DNA of 64,000 bases, from NCBI RefSeq assembly GCF_028705895.1, contig NZ_JAQWCQ010000015.1, forward strand, positions 1 to 64,000. The letters run 5' to 3'. The notes under the pieces were generated by a model. It did no database searches. It saw only the letters and a program-made list of their open reading frames with translations, and was not told the DNA's origin. The number at the start of each line of letters is the position of its first letter. Position 1 is the stretch's first letter. Of this stretch, positions 16,887 through 26,772 are shown in pieces. A program made the position numbers and the translations under genes. This DNA is from Massilibacteroides sp. (lineage in GTDB: Bacteria; Bacteroidota; Bacteroidia; Bacteroidales; Tannerellaceae).

Positions 16887-19800
16887 TTAAAATTTGACAT
16901 TAACTCCAAAAAGGAAAGACGTTGATATAAAGTCTGAAGATGAGCCTATTTCAGGATCCCATCCTTTGGGGTAGTTACTGATAGCCGGAAGATCGTTTAC
17001 ACTAAAATATAAGCGTATATTCTTCATGCTGATTTTGTTTAGTATTTCCTTTGGTAATGAATATCCAAGTGTTATATTTTTCATACGGAAATAAGCCCCG
17101 TTGAATAACCAGTAATCAGATCCGGTATAAGTATTTGTTGTATTTGTATAGGTCAGACGGGGATACTTAGCTTTAAGATTTTGTTCTTCCGTATTGTGCT
17201 GGCTCCAATAGTCACCCAATACAAGTGACGGAACAGCACCCCATTGTTCTTTTAAAGGCTGAATCCAGGCAGAGTTAAATAAAACACGTTGGTGGCCTAT
17301 TCCTTGAAATGACAGATTGAGGTCAAAGCTCTTCCAACCGACAGAAATATTACCTCCATAAAGATATTCCGGTTGTGAATTGCCCATGCGGACTTTGTCA
17401 TCTGAATTGATAACACCGTTTTCATCCACATCTACATATTTAATATTACCGGCTTTATCGTTTGCCGTAAGTGTTGGGTATTTATTGCCGTCTGCATCAT
17501 AGAGATCTGCATCCGTCTGAAATAAACCATCTGTTTTATACATATACCATTCATTATAATATGATCCTTCTTCATAGATGTAATTACCATTGATGGTGCG
17601 CTTGTCGCCTAAGTAACCCATTTTTGAACGATAATCAGACAGATTTGCAGATACACTATAAGAGAAATCTCCTATTTGATCAGACCAACTTAACTCCAGA
17701 TCGTACCCTTTGGTGTACATGTCACCTGCATTCTGCGTTGGTGCAGAGAAACCGGCATAAGAAGGGAAACCGAGCGTAAGTAGCATGTCGGACGTTTTCT
17801 TATAATAGTAATCACCCGTAAAACGTAAACGATTATTGAACATTGAAAAATCAAGACCGGCACCATAAGTCTCTGTTGTTTCCCATGTGATATTGTTGAA
17901 TGCGTAGTAAACCTGAGCAGCATTCTGTAAAGCAATAACAGACTGCGACGATTTGTCATACATGTAACTATTCCCAAAATTAATGGCTGCCTGATAAGGA
18001 AATTCTGAACCGATACGTTCATTACCGAGTTGACCGATAGAACCACGTATTTTTAGATAATCTACTAAATCATTTTTGAACCATGATTCTTCAGACATGA
18101 CCCAACCTGCCGACATTGAGTAAAATGTTCCCCAACGATTGTCTTTTGCAAAACGCGATGAACCATCAGTACGTACATTACCTTGAATCATGTATTTGTT
18201 TTTATAGGAGTACATTAAACGGCCAAATCCGGATTCATAAGCGTTATGTCCTGCGCTACCTGAGTTGTACTGATAATCTTCCGGACCAATATTTAGATAA
18301 GGATATGTATCAAGTAGATAGTTTGTACGGGAAGCATCTTGATTTTCCCAACGATAAGAATAACCTTCGTAACCCGCCATGGCGCTGAACGAATGATCAC
18401 CTAAAGTCTTCTGATAGTTGCCGTAGAATTGATATGTCAAACTATTATTATCATTACGTGTTTCTAAAAGATTTGTAGTTTTATGAGATTGCATAAAGGT
18501 GGTAGAACCATTCTCATAATAAACAGGGACTGCACGTGTGAATTTTTTTCCTTTGGTGAATGCAAAACGAGGTGCAATGATAGCTGACAAAGTGAGCCCT
18601 TTAAGCGGTGTTATATCTATTTGCGCTTTACCTCCGAACTTATAATAGTTTGTTTTATTCCGACCACCTTGCTGCAAACCGGCAATTGGATTTGCGCCAT
18701 CTTTTACATCGGCGTAACGTCCATCTTCCCAATAAGGAGTATAATAAGGCGAAACCAAATAAGCCCAATATATAGCATTGATCTGAGACGGACTTATCGC
18801 GTTTGATTTAGAGAAATCAAGATCAATATTGGCTCGGAACCAGTCTGTTATTTTATAGTCATTATTCACACGACCGGCAATTCGTTCGTAAGACTTGTTC
18901 TCGTAATACCCATCCCCTTTCTGATAATTGAGCGTTGATTTAGTCCTTAGTTTTTCCGTACCACCCGAAACACTCAAGACATGTTGTTCATGCGATGTAC
19001 TGTTTTTTAGTAATAAATCAACCCAGTCGGTATTCGGATAATGATAAGGATCAATTGCATTATTACTGAGCCATGACCCGATCGTTTCCTGAGAATATTG
19101 AGAATATGGATCGGAAGCTCCGTCATTCCACTTCACTTCGTTTTGTATGTTCATCCAGTCAATAACGTTACCGTTAGTCGGACGCGCTGTTGGCTTGTCA
19201 ATTGCATACTCATAGTTGTAGTCGAAGGAGAATTGTTGTTCTTTGGCCCGTTTAGTGGTGATGAGAATTACACCTGCCGCGGCGCGCGAACCATAGATAG
19301 AGGCAGAGGCTGCATCTTTCAAAACAGTCATAGTCTCTACATCTGATGAAATAACATCGTTGAGTGATGATGGAACACCATCGACGATAACTAATGGATC
19401 GTTGTTAGAAAGTGTAGTAACCCCACGAACGCGTATTGTGGCAGAAGAACCCGGTTCTCCGGATGAACGGGTTACCTGAACTCCTGAAATCTGACCTTGC
19501 ATACTTGTCGAAAGCTGTTGTGTGGAACGATTGGTTAATGTTTCTCCCTTGATGCTTGAAATTGCGCCGGTTAGATCACCCTTACGAGCTGTTCCGTATC
19601 CGACAACAATAACTTCGTCTAATTTCTCTGTGTCTTCTTCGATGACAACTGTAATGTTCGACTGATTTCCTACGGTTATTTCTGTTGTTGTATATCCTAT
19701 GTAAGAAATAATTAGTATGGCATTTTCAGGAACATTAAGAGTGAAATTACCGTTAAAGTCTGTGATTGTACCTGTGGTGGTTCCTTTAATAACAACATTT

Positions 19801-20243
19801 GCTCCGATAATGGGCTCATTCTTTAAATCAACAACCGAACCGGTTAGTCTTCTTCCTGCTTGCAGAACTCTTGGGTTATTGACTGTTGCTGTTTTTATTA
19901 ATACCTGTCGGTCAATTATTTGATATACGTATCCGGTATTAGACAATACTTGCGCCAGTACATCTTCTAAAGAACTGTTGTTTGCGTTGATATTTGTTTT
20001 TCTATCAACATTTACCTGGTTGTCATTATAGAAGAAAGTAAACTCACTATTTTCTTCTATCTCACGTAAGATATCACGGATACTGCTGTTTTGTTTGTGA
20101 ATTGAGACCCTGAACTCTTGCGCATAAGTTGTTGCAGCCAGAGAAAAGGTACAGCAAAGAATAAGAATGGCTATAATCTTCATAATTCGATTTGTCTTAC
20201 ATAATAGCAGGACATAATTGTTCCTGAGCTTGTTTTTTTTCAT
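16887..20243 (-). CDS. SusC/RagA TonB-linked outer-membrane transporter with STN domain
   Basis: 1118-residue beta-barrel importer. After a signal peptide (about 1-42, ending TTYAQ) comes an STN signalling domain (about 43-112), then a carboxypeptidase-regulatory-like beta-sandwich (about 128-205), the motif EVIVVGYGTARKGDLTGAIS near residue 211, the plug (to about 330) and the barrel, ending in the aromatic FGVNVKF. The STN domain is the part that contacts FecR-type anti-sigma factors, so this SusC is both transporter and sensor. The gene order sigma, FecR, SusC, SusD fits. The substrate cannot be read from sequence. Confidence 0.96.
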   Translation of the reverse strand: MKKNKLRNNYVLLLCKTNRIMKIIAILILCCTFSLAATTYAQEFRVSIHKQNSSIRDILREIEENSEFTFFYNDNQVNVDRKTNINANNSSLEDVLAQVLSNTGYVYQIIDRQVLIKTATVNNPRVLQAGRRLTGSVVDLKNEPIIGANVVIKGTTTGTITDFNGNFTLNVPENAILIISYIGYTTTEITVGNQSNITVVIEEDTEKLDEVIVVGYGTARKGDLTGAISSIKGETLTNRSTQQLSTSMQGQISGVQVTRSSGEPGSSATIRVRGVTTLSNNDPLVIVDGVPSSLNDVISSDVETMTVLKDAASASIYGSRAAAGVILITTKRAKEQQFSFDYNYEYAIDKPTARPTNGNVIDWMNIQNEVKWNDGASDPYSQYSQETIGSWLSNNAIDPYHYPNTDWVDLLLKNSTSHEQHVLSVSGGTEKLRTKSTLNYQKGDGYYENKSYERIAGRVNNDYKITDWFRANIDLDFSKSNAISPSQINAIYWAYLVSPYYTPYWEDGRYADVKDGANPIAGLQQGGRNKTNYYKFGGKAQIDITPLKGLTLSAIIAPRFAFTKGKKFTRAVPVYYENGSTTFMQSHKTTNLLETRNDNNSLTYQFYGNYQKTLGDHSFSAMAGYEGYSYRWENQDASRTNYLLDTYPYLNIGPEDYQYNSGSAGHNAYESGFGRLMYSYKNKYMIQGNVRTDGSSRFAKDNRWGTFYSMSAGWVMSEESWFKNDLVDYLKIRGSIGQLGNERIGSEFPYQAAINFGNSYMYDKSSQSVIALQNAAQVYYAFNNITWETTETYGAGLDFSMFNNRLRFTGDYYYKKTSDMLLTLGFPSYAGFSAPTQNAGDMYTKGYDLELSWSDQIGDFSYSVSANLSDYRSKMGYLGDKRTINGNYIYEEGSYYNEWYMYKTDGLFQTDADLYDADGNKYPTLTANDKAGNIKYVDVDENGVINSDDKVRMGNSQPEYLYGGNISVGWKSFDLNLSFQGIGHQRVLFNSAWIQPLKEQWGAVPSLVLGDYWSQHNTEEQNLKAKYPRLTYTNTTNTYTGSDYWLFNGAYFRMKNITLGYSLPKEILNKISMKNIRLYFSVNDLPAISNYPKGWDPEIGSSSDFISTSFLFGVNVKF

Positions 20244-20325
20244 AACTTTGAATATGTTTTTGATAAATTAATATGCAATACAGCGGTTAACGATTCGTGT
20301 TGTATGCATTTTCGGAAACTCATGG

Positions 20326-20355
20326 GTTGGGAGATGCTGGCAGGCGTCTTCCAAC
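20326..20355 (-). other. Intercistronic hairpin between fecR and susC genes
   Basis: Arms 20326-20337 and 20344-20355 pair at 10 of 12 positions around a 6-base loop. No T-run follows on the minus strand, so it is not a classical terminator; it may be a processing or stability stem that sets different levels for FecR and SusC. Confidence 0.45.
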
Positions 20356-20382
20356 TTCTTTGAATAAGGTTAACTTTCTTTT

Positions 20383-21390
20383 TTACTTCATAGGCAATCT
20401 GTTTTTATTTGATGCTTTGAGACTAAGTATATAATCTTCACTTTCTGTTTTTTCAAAAAGAATAGGGGACGATTGTTGTAGTATAAAAAGGATCTTTTCA
20501 AGTGATTCGTCTCTTACCTTAAACGTAAATCTGTATTTCTGAGCTATTTCCTTTGTACAGAATATTTTTCTTCCGTACCATTGTTCCAAACGTGGGATAA
20601 TCATGGTGAGTTGTTCGTTTTCGAATGAAATGATTTTGTTCTTTCTCCATGAGGTATATTTATCTGCATCTACAATGCATTTTGTTGTCTCATTTTCGTT
20701 GTTGACTGTAAATTTATCATTTGGTAACAGATAATATTCCTTTGTTCTATCAGTACAGGTACCCGGGATGTTGATTTTGAGTTTCCCATTAAGTAAAATT
20801 GCTTCAGACTCTTTTTCATCCTGATGACAGAATAGTTCGAATGCTGTACCCAAGGCCTGCACTTTCATCTTTGGGGTTTCTACAATGAATGGCTTTCGTT
20901 TATCTTGTTTAACGTCAAAAAAAGCTTGTCCGTCTAAGGTCACTGTCCTCGTTTTACCCAGAAATGAGGAAGGATATTCCAAACGACTTCCCGGTCCCAG
21001 TAATACAGAGGTGCCATCGGGTAACGTTACCGATTCAATGCGTTGGATCCCTGCCCCAACTACATAAGTAAATAAATTGTTCGTCTGATCCGTTGTCTTA
21101 TGTAGGAAATAGATTGTTCCAACAACTAAAAGAATAGATGCCGCAATACTATACGCCTTATAAAAACGGAGCTGTTTGTATGCATGCTCATTCCAGATGT
21201 TTTTAATAATATTCCCCCATATTTTCTGCTTTATTGACAGGTGAGGAGAGGGCGTATTCATAGCATCAACCCATTGCTTATTCATTGAATTATTTACGAA
21301 ATCAGCTTCTAATAGTTGTTTTTCCTCTTTTGTGGAAAAATCTTCGTGAAGTAACTTCTTAATTAATTGTTTTTTATCTCTTGTCAGCAT
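20383..21390 (-). CDS. FecR-family anti-sigma factor
   Basis: 335-residue inner-membrane anti-sigma factor. Residues 1-78 are the cytoplasmic sigma-binding part; a single membrane span, AYSIAASILLVVGTIYFL, lies near residues 80-98; the periplasmic FecR domain follows, with DGTSVLLGPGSRLEYPSSF and GQAFFDVKQDKRKPFIVET; the C-terminal domain (about 255-325, FENEQLTMIIPRLEQWYG) is the STN-contacting type. It should hold the divergent ECF sigma factor until SusC signals. Located between them, 109 bases from the sigma gene. Confidence 0.93.
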   Translation of the reverse strand: MLTRDKKQLIKKLLHEDFSTKEEKQLLEADFVNNSMNKQWVDAMNTPSPHLSIKQKIWGNIIKNIWNEHAYKQLRFYKAYSIAASILLVVGTIYFLHKTTDQTNNLFTYVVGAGIQRIESVTLPDGTSVLLGPGSRLEYPSSFLGKTRTVTLDGQAFFDVKQDKRKPFIVETPKMKVQALGTAFELFCHQDEKESEAILLNGKLKINIPGTCTDRTKEYYLLPNDKFTVNNENETTKCIVDADKYTSWRKNKIISFENEQLTMIIPRLEQWYGRKIFCTKEIAQKYRFTFKVRDESLEKILFILQQSSPILFEKTESEDYILSLKASNKNRLPMK

Positions 21391-21513
21391 ATATTTGTCC
21401 TGTTATATTATAAATATGCGCAAGTTGCGTATATCCCCTATTGAGGAGAACGTTTTTTTCTGATTCCTTTGAAGTTTATATCCTAATATTGTTCATAATT
21501 GACTTTAAAGATA

Positions 21514-22074
21514 ATGCTATTAAGATTTTCAGTAAATATAAAGGCGCTTAATAATGGTGACAGAGACGAGTTTACGGCTCTGTACAATTATTATTGGAAG
21601 CAAGTTTACAATTTTAGTCGTTTATATCTTAGAAATGAACATGTGATAGAAGAGGTCGTACAGGACGTTTTTATTAAAATCTGGGAAAAAAGAGCGATGA
21701 TCTCTGACAATGAAAATTTAAAAGGACTTCTGTTTATTATTACCCGTAATCTTATTTTTGGAAAGTTCAGAAAAGATGTAAACGAAACATTTTATAAATT
21801 ATCAGTTTTGAATGCAGTGGAGCAATCTTATAGCATAGAAGAGGAGATAGAAGCTAATGATTTGAAAAACTACATTGATTTACTCGTTGATGAATTACCG
21901 TTGCGTTGTCGTGAGATTTTTCTTCTTAGCAGACGTGACAATAAATCTTACAAAGAAATTGCGACTTTGCTTTCTATATCTGAAAAAACGGTGGAAAACC
22001 AGATATCCAAAGCTCTAAAATACTTAAAGGAAAATATTCGTCTTCTTGTGCTGTTTTTGTCTTTTTTTAATTGA
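21514..22074 (+). CDS. ECF-type RNA polymerase sigma factor
   Basis: Sigma-70 family, ECF subgroup, 186 residues. Region 2 includes HVIEEVVQDVFIKIWEKR and region 4 holds the helix-turn-helix SYKEIATLLSISEKTVENQISKAL (as two pieces, about residues 150-173). It should direct transcription of the FecR/SusC/SusD operon. The ATG at 21514 (MLLRFSVNIKALNNGD) is preferred; an in-frame TTG at 21499 would add five residues. The C-terminal tail LLVLFLSFFN is oddly hydrophobic. Divergent from fecR, the usual Bacteroides arrangement. Confidence 0.92.
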   Translation: MLLRFSVNIKALNNGDRDEFTALYNYYWKQVYNFSRLYLRNEHVIEEVVQDVFIKIWEKRAMISDNENLKGLLFIITRNLIFGKFRKDVNETFYKLSVLNAVEQSYSIEEEIEANDLKNYIDLLVDELPLRCREIFLLSRRDNKSYKEIATLLSISEKTVENQISKALKYLKENIRLLVLFLSFFN

Positions 22075-22094
22075 TCGTTGAAGAATACCAACTG

Positions 22095-22186
22095 ATAATC
22101 TTCACTATTTTATCTGATTCTTATAAACAAAATATCTATAAACATGTTTATATAAATAGTTATAAACATAAAATAATGAAGATTAT
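22095..22186 (+). promoter_or_regulatory. Palindrome cluster upstream of DUF3078 gene
   Basis: Contains a perfect 16-bp palindrome at 22137-22152 (TATAAACATGTTTATA), further TATAAACA copies at 22122-22129 and 22161-22168, and an outer inverted repeat: ATAATCTTCA (22095-22104) with TGAAGATTAT (22177-22186), the latter touching the start codon. The four TATAAACA half-sites look like a regulator-binding cluster; the outer pair could sequester the ribosome site. Confidence 0.55.
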
Positions 22187-23068
22187 ATGAAACGAACTTT
22201 ATTTATTGCCTTTTGGGCTTTGACCAGTGTGTTTGCATTTGCGCAAGAGGATGAACAGGGGTATGTTGATGGGGCTTGGGACTTGAAAGGCGTTACGGGG
22301 ATTAACCTGTCTCAGACTTCGTTGAGTAATTGGTCTGCCGGTGGTGAGAATTCTATGGCCGGTAATATCTATTTAAATGGAGGGTTGAAAAGAAAAAGCG
22401 GTAATTGGCTTTGGGTTAATACGCTTGTTCTGGAGTATGGTTTGTCTAAGATAGAGTCTGATGGAACTAAAAAAACAAATGATAATATTGATTTCTCTAC
22501 TCAATTAGGGTATTCTACGAATAATAAACTGTTTTATACAGCTATGGGAAGCTTTAAAACGCAGTTTTACAAAGGATATAATTATCCGGATAAATCAAAG
22601 ATAATCTCTGATTTCATGGCGCCGGCTTATTCTAACCTCTCTTTAGGTTTGGAGTACAGACCGAAATCTAATTATTCGATTTTCTTTTCTCCTGCTTCTG
22701 CGAAACTGACGTTTGTAGAGGATGATTATTTGTCAAGTATCGGAGCTTTCGGTGTGGATCCGGGTGATAAGTTTAAAGCGGAAATCGGTACTTACCTGAA
22801 GGCACGCCTTGAACAGGGACTTATGGAAAATGTGAATCTTATCTCAACGTTAGACTTGTTTACGGCATATGATAAATCGTTTGGGAATATTGATGTAAAC
22901 TGGGATGTTCTTATCAGCATGAAGATTAATAAATATCTTTCTGCAACCCTGAATGCAACCCTGAAGTATGATGATGATGTGAAAGCAACAAATGATCAGG
23001 GACAGCAGATAGGTCCCAAAATTCAGTTTAAAGAAATCTTAGGTGTTGGAATAGCGTACAATTTTTAA
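22187..23068 (+). CDS. DUF3078 outer-membrane beta-barrel protein
   Basis: 293 residues with a signal peptide cut after FAFAQ (about residue 20). The rest alternates short aromatic strands (NWLWVNTLVLEYGLSKI, LFYTAMGSFKTQFYKGYNY) and ends in GVGIAYNF, the C-terminal aromatic signature of outer-membrane barrels. The opening GVTGINLSQTSLSNWSAGG is typical of DUF3078, a Bacteroidetes family of unknown function. Follows the sigma gene by 112 bases on the same strand, with its own palindromic upstream region. Confidence 0.87.
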   Translation: MKRTLFIAFWALTSVFAFAQEDEQGYVDGAWDLKGVTGINLSQTSLSNWSAGGENSMAGNIYLNGGLKRKSGNWLWVNTLVLEYGLSKIESDGTKKTNDNIDFSTQLGYSTNNKLFYTAMGSFKTQFYKGYNYPDKSKIISDFMAPAYSNLSLGLEYRPKSNYSIFFSPASAKLTFVEDDYLSSIGAFGVDPGDKFKAEIGTYLKARLEQGLMENVNLISTLDLFTAYDKSFGNIDVNWDVLISMKINKYLSATLNATLKYDDDVKATNDQGQQIGPKIQFKEILGVGIAYNF

Positions 23069-23186
23069 TCGTCCTTGTAAACTCCCTTGATTTTTCTCTG
23101 CTTTTATTTAGCTATTTTGTGGTTAGATATAGATTAATTCTATCACATAATAGGATAAATTGAATGCAAAGTGAAAGTATTTTTAC

Positions 23187-23194
23187 TATATTTG
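23187..23194 (+). promoter_or_regulatory. Putative promoter of acn-icd-gltA (-7 box TATATTTG)
   Basis: Exact TAnnTTTG match 33 bases before the acn ATG. A TTG at 23160-23162 lies 24 bases upstream, a little far for a -33 element. Confidence 0.55.
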
Positions 23195-23227
23195 TTAACT
23201 TCGTAAACCAATAAAACAATAATAAAA

Positions 23228-25480
23228 ATGATACATGATATAGAAATGTTGCGGGAATTCTACTCTCGATTTGCTGAGAAAATAAATTCTATCCGTAGAA
23301 GCATAAATAAGCCGATGACGTTGGCCGAAAAAATCTTATATGCGCATTTATATAACTCTTCCAATGTACGTGTTTATAAACGTGGAGAGGATTATGTGAA
23401 TTTTCGCCCGGATAGGGTTGCTATGCAGGATGCAACGGCTCAGATGGCATTGCTTCAGTTTATGAATGCAGGGAAGGAAACTTCTGCTGTTCCGGCTACT
23501 GTACACTGTGATCATCTTATTCAGGCAAATTTAGGAGCTAAAGCGGATATTTCAACGGCAACAGATAATAATAGGGAAGTGTATGATTTCCTGAAGTCTG
23601 TATCTAATAAATATAATATTGGTTTTTGGAAACCCGGTGCCGGAATTATTCATCAGGTTGTGTTGGAAAACTATGCGTTTCCGGGAGGAATGATGGTTGG
23701 CACGGATTCGCATACGCCTAATGCCGGTGGACTGGGTATGATTGCTATTGGTGTTGGTGGTGCTGATGCTGTGGATGTAATGAGCGGTATGGAATGGGAA
23801 TTGAAAATGCCGAAACTAATCGGGGTGAAATTAACAGGGAAATTGAGTGGTTGGGCTTCTCCAAAAGATGTTATTCTCAAAGTTGCCGGAATTCTTACCG
23901 TAAAAGGAGGAACAAACTCCATTATAGAATATTTCGGAGAAGGAGCTGTCTCTTTATCGGCTACCGGAAAAGCTACGATCTGTAATATGGGGGCAGAGGT
24001 AGGCGCTACGACTTCCTTGTTTGGCTTTGATGATAATATGGCGGCTTATCTGCGTCATACCGGTCGTGAACAAGTGGCTGAGTGGGCAGAACAGATTGCA
24101 GAACATTTGCAGGCTGATCCGGAAGTAATTGCTGCTCCCGAAACATATTATGATCAACTGATTGAAATCAACCTTTCTGAACTTGAGCCTTATATAAACG
24201 GGCCGTTCACTCCGGATGCAGCAACGCCTATTTCTCAGTTTGCCGCCATTGTAAAAGAAAAAGGATACCCTCGTAAGATGGAAGTTGGATTGATTGGCTC
24301 ATGCACAAATTCATCTTATCAGGATCTTAGCCGTGCGGTGTCTCTTGCTCGTCAGGCAAAAAAAGAGAAAATTGAAGTCTCCGCTCCGTTAATTATTAAT
24401 CCCGGATCGGAAATGATCCGCTTTACTGCAGAAAGAGATGGCATTCTGAATGATTTTGAGCAAATTGGCGCTGTGATCATGGCAAATGCCTGTGGCCCCT
24501 GTATTGGCCAATGGAAGAGGCATACGGATGATAATAATCGTAAAAACTCAATTGTTACTTCATTTAATAGAAACTTCGCAAAACGTGCTGATGGCAACCC
24601 GAATACGCATGCTTTTGTTGCTTCTCCCGAACTGACGCTTGCGCTGACAATTGCAGGGGATCTCTGCTTTAATCCGCTTACCGACAAACTAAAAACTAAA
24701 GACGGACGTGAAATAAAGCTTGAGGAGCCGCAAGGACTTGATTTCCCGACTGCCGGATTTGCTGTAGAAGACAATGGGTATATTGCTCCGGGTGCAAATA
24801 AAGAAGAGGTGAAGATTGCTCCGGATTCAACCCGTTTGCAGGCACTGCTTCCTTTTGCTAAATGGGATGGGAAGGATTATACGGATCTTCCTTTGTTGTT
24901 GAAAGCTGCAGGGAAATGTACCACAGATCACATTTCGATGGCCGGTCCTTGGTTGCGTTTCAGAGGACATTTAGAAAATATCTCTGATAACATGCTGATG
25001 GGTGCGATTAATGCTTTTAACGGTAATGCGAATTCGGTATTGAATCGTTTAAATGGAACATATGAAGGTGTTTCGGCGGTTGCTAAACAATATAAAGCGA
25101 AAGGAATGTCTTCAATCGTAGTAGCCGAAGAAAATTATGGAGAAGGCTCTTCTCGTGAACATGCAGCTATGGAACCTCGATTCCTGAATGTAAAAGTGAT
25201 TCTGGCGAAAAGTTTTGCCCGTATCCATGAAACTAACCTGAAGAAGCAAGGTATGCTTGCTCTTACTTTTGCCGATAAGACGGATTATGATAAAATACAA
25301 GAGGAAGATACCCTTTTTGTTATCGGCTTGACTGATTTCGCCCCCGGAAAGCAGTTGACCGTTGTGGTAAAACATAAGAATGGCTCTGAAGAATCTTTCC
25401 TTGCTAACCATACGTACAATAATTTACAAATAGAATGGTTTAAAGCCGGTAGTGCTTTAAATTATTTGAAAACCAACTAA
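23228..25480 (+). CDS. acn: Aconitate hydratase
   Basis: Iron-sulfur enzyme that converts citrate to isocitrate via cis-aconitate. 750 residues, of the mitochondrial-like type. Cluster-binding cysteines are visible in [11 protein letters not shown] near residue 357 and in ACGPCIGQW near residue 420; substrate motifs include [14 protein letters not shown] and the C-terminal swivel domain with [12 protein letters not shown]. First gene of the oxidative TCA branch operon; the next gene starts 8 bases after the stop. Makes 2-oxoglutarate for glutamate synthesis together with icd and gltA. Confidence 0.97.
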   Translation: MIHDIEMLREFYSRFAEKINSIRRSINKPMTLAEKILYAHLYNSSNVRVYKRGEDYVNFRPDRVAMQDATAQMALLQFMNAGKETSAVPATVHCDHLIQANLGAKADISTATDNNREVYDFLKSVSNKYNIGFWKPGAGIIHQVVLENYAFPGGMMVGTDSHTPNAGGLGMIAIGVGGADAVDVMSGMEWELKMPKLIGVKLTGKLSGWASPKDVILKVAGILTVKGGTNSIIEYFGEGAVSLSATGKATICNMGAEVGATTSLFGFDDNMAAYLRHTGREQVAEWAEQIAEHLQADPEVIAAPETYYDQLIEINLSELEPYINGPFTPDAATPISQFAAIVKEKGYPRKMEVGLIGSCTNSSYQDLSRAVSLARQAKKEKIEVSAPLIINPGSEMIRFTAERDGILNDFEQIGAVIMANACGPCIGQWKRHTDDNNRKNSIVTSFNRNFAKRADGNPNTHAFVASPELTLALTIAGDLCFNPLTDKLKTKDGREIKLEEPQGLDFPTAGFAVEDNGYIAPGANKEEVKIAPDSTRLQALLPFAKWDGKDYTDLPLLLKAAGKCTTDHISMAGPWLRFRGHLENISDNMLMGAINAFNGNANSVLNRLNGTYEGVSAVAKQYKAKGMSSIVVAEENYGEGSSREHAAMEPRFLNVKVILAKSFARIHETNLKKQGMLALTFADKTDYDKIQEEDTLFVIGLTDFAPGKQLTVVVKHKNGSEESFLANHTYNNLQIEWFKAGSALNYLKTN

Positions 25481-25488
25481 AAAATACC

Positions 25489-26751
25489 ATGTCGAAAAAA
25501 ATAACGAAGCAAAACGGAGAATTAGTCGTTCCCGATCTGGTGACGATCCCTTTTATTGAAGGAGACGGTGTTGGAGCAGAGATTACGCCGGTATGTCAAC
25601 AGATCGTTGATGCCGCAGTCGAAAAGGCTTATAAGGGACAACGTAAAATAGAATGGAAAGAAGTACTTGCCGGTGAAAAAGCATTTAATATAACCGGCAG
25701 TTGGCTTCCGGAGGAAACAATGAATGCTTTCCGTGAATATTTAGTTGGAATAAAAGGACCCTTGACAACCCCGATAGCAGGGGGGATACGCTCGTTGAAT
25801 GTGGCGTTGAGACAAACGTTGGATTTGTTTGTTTGCCTGCGTCCTGTACGTTGGTTTAAAGGCGTTGAAACTCCGATAAAGGAGCCTCAGAAGGTTGATA
25901 TGTGCATTTTCCGTGAAAACACGGAAGATATTTATGCCGGTATCGAATGGCAGCAAGGAACACCTGAAGCAAAGAAATTCCTGAAATTCCTGACAGAAGA
26001 AATGGGTGTTACAAAAGTACGATTCCCCGAAACATCCTCATTTGGCGTTAAACCCGTTTCTGTTGAAGGTAGTGAACGTTTGATTCGTGCTGCTATTGAA
26101 TATGCTCTTGAGAATAATCTACCGAGTGTAACGATTGTTCATAAAGGAAATATCATGAAGTTTACCGAAGGCGGATTTAAACTTTGGGGATATGCGATGG
26201 CTGAAAGAGAATTCGGAGATCGTGTATTTACCTGGCCGCAGTATGAAGCACTGAAAAAAGAACAAGGGGAGGAAGTGGCGAAAGCAGCCCTTGACAAAGC
26301 TGAAAAAGAAGGTAAACTTATTATTAAAGACGTGATAGCAGATGCTTTTCTGCAAAACACCCTTCTTATTCCGGAAGAATATTCCGTTATAGCAACATTA
26401 AATCTGAACGGAGATTATATTTCTGATCAGCTTGCAGCTATGGTTGGCGGGATCGGTATTGCCCCCGGAGCTAATATCAATTATAATACCGGATATGCTG
26501 TGTTTGAAGCGACACACGGAACAGCTCCTAATATTGCAGGTAAGAATGTGGTAAATCCTTCTTCCTTATTGCTTTCATCTGTTATGCTGTTGGAGTATCT
26601 CGGATGGAATGCCGCTGCAACATTAATAACTGAAGCCCTTGAAAAAGCTTTTCAAAATGGAAAAGCAACCCATGATCTTGCCCGTTTTATGCCGAATGGA
26701 ATATCTTTAGGTACAAAAGAATTTGGGCAGACTATTATAACTTTATTGTAA
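25489..26751 (+). CDS. icd: Isocitrate dehydrogenase (NADP)
   Basis: 420-residue decarboxylating dehydrogenase giving 2-oxoglutarate and NADPH. Substrate motifs include [31 protein letters not shown] and [31 protein letters not shown] and [14 protein letters not shown] are the metal and cofactor regions. The E. coli-like length with a Lys/Glu-rich insert near residue 265 is as in related Bacteroides enzymes. NADP preference is inferred from family. Second gene of the operon, between acn and gltA. Confidence 0.95.
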   Translation: MSKKITKQNGELVVPDLVTIPFIEGDGVGAEITPVCQQIVDAAVEKAYKGQRKIEWKEVLAGEKAFNITGSWLPEETMNAFREYLVGIKGPLTTPIAGGIRSLNVALRQTLDLFVCLRPVRWFKGVETPIKEPQKVDMCIFRENTEDIYAGIEWQQGTPEAKKFLKFLTEEMGVTKVRFPETSSFGVKPVSVEGSERLIRAAIEYALENNLPSVTIVHKGNIMKFTEGGFKLWGYAMAEREFGDRVFTWPQYEALKKEQGEEVAKAALDKAEKEGKLIIKDVIADAFLQNTLLIPEEYSVIATLNLNGDYISDQLAAMVGGIGIAPGANINYNTGYAVFEATHGTAPNIAGKNVVNPSSLLLSSVMLLEYLGWNAAATLITEALEKAFQNGKATHDLARFMPNGISLGTKEFGQTIITLL

Positions 26752-26772
26752 TATCCATAAAACATACAGAAA

